Assembly (NCBI GenBank): GCA_030666935.1
Contig: DAOUWX010000113.1
Location: 1-6,136, forward strand
Length of the DNA: 6,136 bases
Direction: 5' to 3'
Source of the DNA: Atribacterota bacterium
GTDB lineage: Bacteria; Atribacterota; Phoenicimicrobiia; Phoenicimicrobiales; Phoenicimicrobiaceae
The translations under genes and the position numbers were made by a program. Positions 4,264 through 6,136 of this stretch are shown here, one piece after another (the first letter of the stretch is position 1; each line of letters begins with the position of its first letter). Under the pieces are notes generated by a model. The model was not told the DNA's origin. It saw nothing but the letters and a program-made list of their open reading frames with translations, and made no database searches.

Positions 4264-5154
4264 TCATTCTATATATAATGCTTGGAGGATTTCTTTGGTT
4301 TCTGTGTTCTGGACAAATATTACCAGATGCAGAACCTCTTCTTCTCCGTTAATCTCGGACTCCGGGGCAAGCAATATTTCGGGAACAAATTTAAAGTTAA
4401 AGGTAGCCCCGGGTAAGAGTACGGGCATATACTGGAAAGGAAATATGTCCTGTATATAGTTATACGGGCCGGACTCGTCCCCTTCCTTACCGACCATCCC
4501 ACAGACTGCTAAATCTTTTAAAGATGTATCGCTTACATTTTTGACAGTACCTTTAATAATTATGTTTGCTATTTTTTCTTCTATTAATTCTCCTTCTTTA
4601 TCTTCTCTCTTTGCTTCTTCTCCCCCTTGGGAAAATTCTTCGTCCTCTTCCTTCTCCTCTTGAGGGAGAGTGTTAGTGTAGAGGGTTTTATTCGCAGAGA
4701 TCTCAAGAAGGGGTGGCCGGGCACGTTCCTCATCGATAGCATCTTTATAACACTCATAATTTCCATCTACACATTCACAGGCAAGCCCCTGAAGCCTTTT
4801 AGTTAAGCCATTGATAAATACATCAGGGGTACCTTTTTTACTATCACCTACATACCAGTTATAGCGGGTATTGGTCTCAAGGGTATCATAGCCATCACCC
4901 CAGAGGTGTTCCTCTACCAGAATAAATTTGGAAGTACCATATTCCCAGGCCAAGTCTTCTAAACAGAATTCAGCAGTAGGACAGGTAAGACAACCTTCCT
5001 GGACAAAGAGTTCCACCAGAACAGTGCGGGTGCTGGAAACATTTTTCGGAGAATCGTCATCTTGGGCGAAGACTCGGGGAGTAAAGAGATTATTACCGAA
5101 CAGGGTTAATAACAATATTATTAAAAATATGAATGTGAATATTTTTTCTTTCAT
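4264..5154 (-). CDS. Secreted thioredoxin-fold protein with C-terminal beta-sandwich domain and acidic insertion
   Basis: The 296-residue protein has a signal peptide (hydrophobic 5-23, cleavage likely after VFA at 28-30), so it acts outside the cytoplasmic membrane. A thioredoxin-like domain follows: strand TVLVELF, redox motif C55-L-T-C58, helix to about 72, then a cis-proline loop KGTPDVFING (107-116). The rest resembles a beta-sandwich, with IIIKGTVKNVSDTSLKDLAV reminiscent of FxLYD-type domains. Compared with the neighbour at 5428-6136 it has about 30 extra residues (roughly 163-194), mostly E, K and D, and extra cysteines C64, C126, C128, C135 and C218. A disulfide-handling or disulfide-stabilised role is inferred; the partner is unknown. 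It recalls Omp28-related and DUF1223-like secreted proteins, but exact family membership is uncertain. The start at 5154 follows AAGGGA by about 10 nt. Confidence 0.8.
   Translation of the reverse strand: MKEKIFTFIFLIILLLTLFGNNLFTPRVFAQDDDSPKNVSSTRTVLVELFVQEGCLTCPTAEFCLEDLAWEYGTSKFILVEEHLWGDGYDTLETNTRYNWYVGDSKKGTPDVFINGLTKRLQGLACECVDGNYECYKDAIDEERARPPLLEISANKTLYTNTLPQEEKEEDEEFSQGGEEAKREDKEGELIEEKIANIIIKGTVKNVSDTSLKDLAVCGMVGKEGDESGPYNYIQDIFPFQYMPVLLPGATFNFKFVPEILLAPESEINGEEEVLHLVIFVQNTETKEILQALYIE
4573..4668. repeat. Low-complexity insertion within the thioredoxin-like gene
   Basis: The stretch encodes residues about 163-194, nearly all E, K, D, G or Q, where the paralogue aligns without a counterpart. 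On the minus strand its left end reads CTCCCTCAAGAGGAG and a second part reads CCCAAGGGGGAGAAG. Both resemble the intergenic hairpin CCCCCTCAAGGGGGAGG at 2333-2355. Origin from that repeat family is inferred, not proven. Confidence 0.4.
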
Positions 5155-5251
5155 TCTCGTCCATTCCCTTTTACATATTATGTAATTACTCTTGGTTTTA
5201 ACCGTTTCAAACCCATTCTTTGATAATAACTTCTTTATCTTTTTTAAATCT

Positions 5252-5280
5252 ATAATAACAGAAATAATAGAAAAATTGTT
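5252..5280 (-). promoter_or_regulatory. Weak candidate promoter for the thioredoxin-like gene
   Basis: On the minus strand TGTTATTAT (5260-5252) fits an extended -10 (TGn plus TATTAT). The expected -35 position (5280-5275, AACAAT) matches poorly. The 5155-5340 gap is so A/T-rich that chance matches are likely. The placement, about 100 bp before the start codon and after the upstream terminator, is sensible. Confidence 0.25.
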
Positions 5281-5284
5281 TATA

Positions 5285-5314
5285 TTGATATTTGTATATG
5301 TTTTATAATATCAA
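5285..5314. promoter_or_regulatory. Inverted repeat TTGATATT/AATATCAA, possible operator
   Basis: Perfect 8-bp arms TTGATATT (5285-5292) and AATATCAA (5307-5314) are separated by 14 bp, so the half-sites are 22 bp apart, about two helical turns. It lies just upstream of the candidate promoter of the gene at 4264-5154. A dimeric regulator site is possible. In such A/T-rich DNA chance is a serious alternative. Confidence 0.25.
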
Positions 5315-5340
5315 ATCTTCGGAAATATGCAAGAAAAAAA

Positions 5341-5360
5341 ATTCACCCTCACCTTAGTCC
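5341..5360. repeat. Truncated copy of the intergenic lead-in repeat
   Basis: TCACCCTCACCTTAGTCC at 5343-5360 resembles TCACTCCCACCTTAATCC at 2318-2335. The hairpin arms that follow at 2333-2355 are absent here; a different hairpin begins 5 bp later. It looks like the remnant of an element replaced or interrupted by the next one. Confidence 0.45.
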
Positions 5361-5364
5361 GTAA

Positions 5365-5413
5365 AATAAAAGGGGACAGGCTACTTTTTTAAAGAAACCT
5401 GTCCCCTTTTATT
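5365..5413 (-). terminator. Strong hairpin after the partial thioredoxin-like gene
   Basis: Perfect 16-bp arms lie at 5365-5380 and 5398-5413, including AAAAGGGGACAGG and CCTGTCCCCTTTT, with a 17-nt loop. It begins 14 nt beyond the TAA at 5428, and read on the minus strand the stem runs into TTTTATTTT, so it can act as an intrinsic terminator. The AAAAGGGGACAGGCTACTTTTT-type sequence is also familiar as a widespread dispersed palindrome in environmental genomes, so it may be a recruited mobile repeat. Confidence 0.75.
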
Positions 5414-5427
5414 AATTTTTGTTTCTA

Positions 5428-6136
5428 TTAATCTACATAGATTGCCTGCAAAATCTCTTGAGTACTACTATTGGGTGCTTGGACGTAAACAACTATATGT
5501 AAATTATTGAAATTTTCCACCCATTTTAAGTCTTCTGAGTTGGCAGTAAAAGAAAAATCATAAGTTCCCCCGGAAGACAAACTGTCTACCGGAACCGGTG
5601 TAAGGATATCCCTGACCACATGATTAGCAGTATAGGTAGGTTTGTCAGGAACGATTAGAGGAACGGAATCTTCATAAATCATTGCCCCGATGGCAATATT
5701 ACTAAAAGCATTGTCATTAATATTTTGAATACTACCACTAATGCTAATTAATTGAGCAGCACTATCTTTAGAGGCAGAGGCTGAAATGGCAATTTGCGCC
5801 GGTTTTGCTAATTCCGCATCAATTGCATTCTTATAATTGCTGTAACTTGAATCATCATGGTGAACAGATTGATTTAAACCGTTAAAATAGGCATCAGGTG
5901 TGCCGTCACCTGAATTATACATGTAGTATCTACTAATGGTTTCGGAAGTTGCCCATCCTGATGAAAGCGGATAATTCCAGGCATATTCCTCTAAAACGAC
6001 TATATTATCAAAACCGTATTCATCTAATAGCTGAGCCATTTCTGATTTGGCCGAAGGACAGCGGCCGCATGCAGGGGCAACAAATAATTCTACCATTACA
6101 ACCCGATTAAGAGTAATCGGATCAGGGTCGGGGTCG
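5428..6136 (-). CDS. Thioredoxin-fold protein, paralogue of the 4264-5154 product (5' end outside window)
   Basis: The frame is open to the window edge: upstream of the ATG at 6096 it reads DPDPDPITLNRVV, in the position of VSSTRTVLV in the neighbour, so that ATG is internal and the gene is 5'-partial. The visible 235 residues hold strand VVMVELF, redox motif CGRC (C23 and C26 of the visible part), a helix, the cis-proline loop DGTPDAYFNGL, and a beta-rich C-terminal half ending ILQAIYVD, against ILQALYIE in the paralogue. Only the two CxxC cysteines are present. The Asp-Pro run is a likely extended linker, so a further domain or signal peptide probably lies before it. Secretion is inferred from the paralogue, and redox activity from the motif only. 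It ends 14 nt before a strong hairpin terminator, so it is probably a separate transcript from the downstream paralogue. Confidence 0.8.
   Translation of the reverse strand, partial: DPDPDPITLNRVVMVELFVAPACGRCPSAKSEMAQLLDEYGFDNIVVLEEYAWNYPLSSGWATSETISRYYMYNSGDGTPDAYFNGLNQSVHHDDSSYSNYKNAIDAELAKPAQIAISASASKDSAAQLISISGSIQNINDNAFSNIAIGAMIYEDSVPLIVPDKPTYTANHVVRDILTPVPVDSLSSGGTYDFSFTANSEDLKWVENFNNLHIVVYVQAPNSSTQEILQAIYVD

Noticed and set aside
4928..5185. Plus-strand open frame antisense to the thioredoxin-like gene
   Set aside because: It is a shadow of a strongly supported gene with a signal peptide and a paralogue.
6059..6072. GCGGCCGC and GCATGC, possible cloning-vector junction
   Set aside because: Both lie within the conserved coding stretch PACGRCPS of a paralogous protein, so they are native codons rather than linker sequence.
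6094..6096. ATG at 6096 as the start of the right-edge thioredoxin-like gene
   Set aside because: The frame stays open upstream to the window edge, the strand preceding the CxxC motif is already present there, and there is no ribosome site.
6103..6120. 7-bp hairpin CCGATTA/TAATCGG
   Set aside because: It lies inside a coding region, has no terminator features, and can be explained by codons for RLITNP-like residues; likely chance.

Overview
The window looks like a chromosomal contig of an uncultivated, AT-rich bacterium. The supporting signs are AT-rich spacers, canonical AGGAGG-type ribosome sites, a lipoprotein with a classic lipobox, secreted thioredoxin-fold proteins, and unusually dense small dispersed repeats in almost every gap. 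I cannot name the phylum from sequence alone. Apart from a 28-codon tail at the extreme left, every credible gene is on the minus strand.

Layout, left to right. Positions 1-88 hold the likely 3' end of a plus-strand gene. Positions 89-960 hold no credible gene and are a mosaic of small repeats: octamer arrays related to ATTGACCA, a dispersed palindromic element, a GC-rich palindrome, three stem-loops spaced exactly 54 bp apart, and a perfect 14-bp inverted repeat. Positions 961-1572 hold a two-gene toxin-antitoxin-like module (DUF433 antitoxin followed by a DUF5615 PIN-like protein) with a good candidate promoter. Positions 1833-2285 encode a small lipoprotein with a probable NTF2-like fold. 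Positions 2412-4202 encode a phosphoglucomutase/phosphomannomutase. Positions 4264-5154 and 5428-6136 encode two paralogous secreted thioredoxin-like proteins; the second runs off the right edge. A strong hairpin terminator lies between them.

In reading order on the minus strand: the partial thioredoxin-like gene ends at a hairpin, the second thioredoxin-like gene starts about 270 bp later, and the phosphomutase follows after about 60 bp, so those two could share a transcript. The lipoprotein gene lies about 125 bp further on, and the toxin-antitoxin pair has its own promoter. No shared pathway is evident among these genes.

The most notable features are repeat-driven. One copy of the dispersed palindromic element sits in frame inside the phosphomutase and adds about a dozen residues beside the metal-binding loop region. 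A second low-complexity insertion lies in one thioredoxin-like paralogue. The octamer array artificially extends the phosphomutase reading frame at its N-terminus. The 54-bp-period stem-loops show compensatory base changes.
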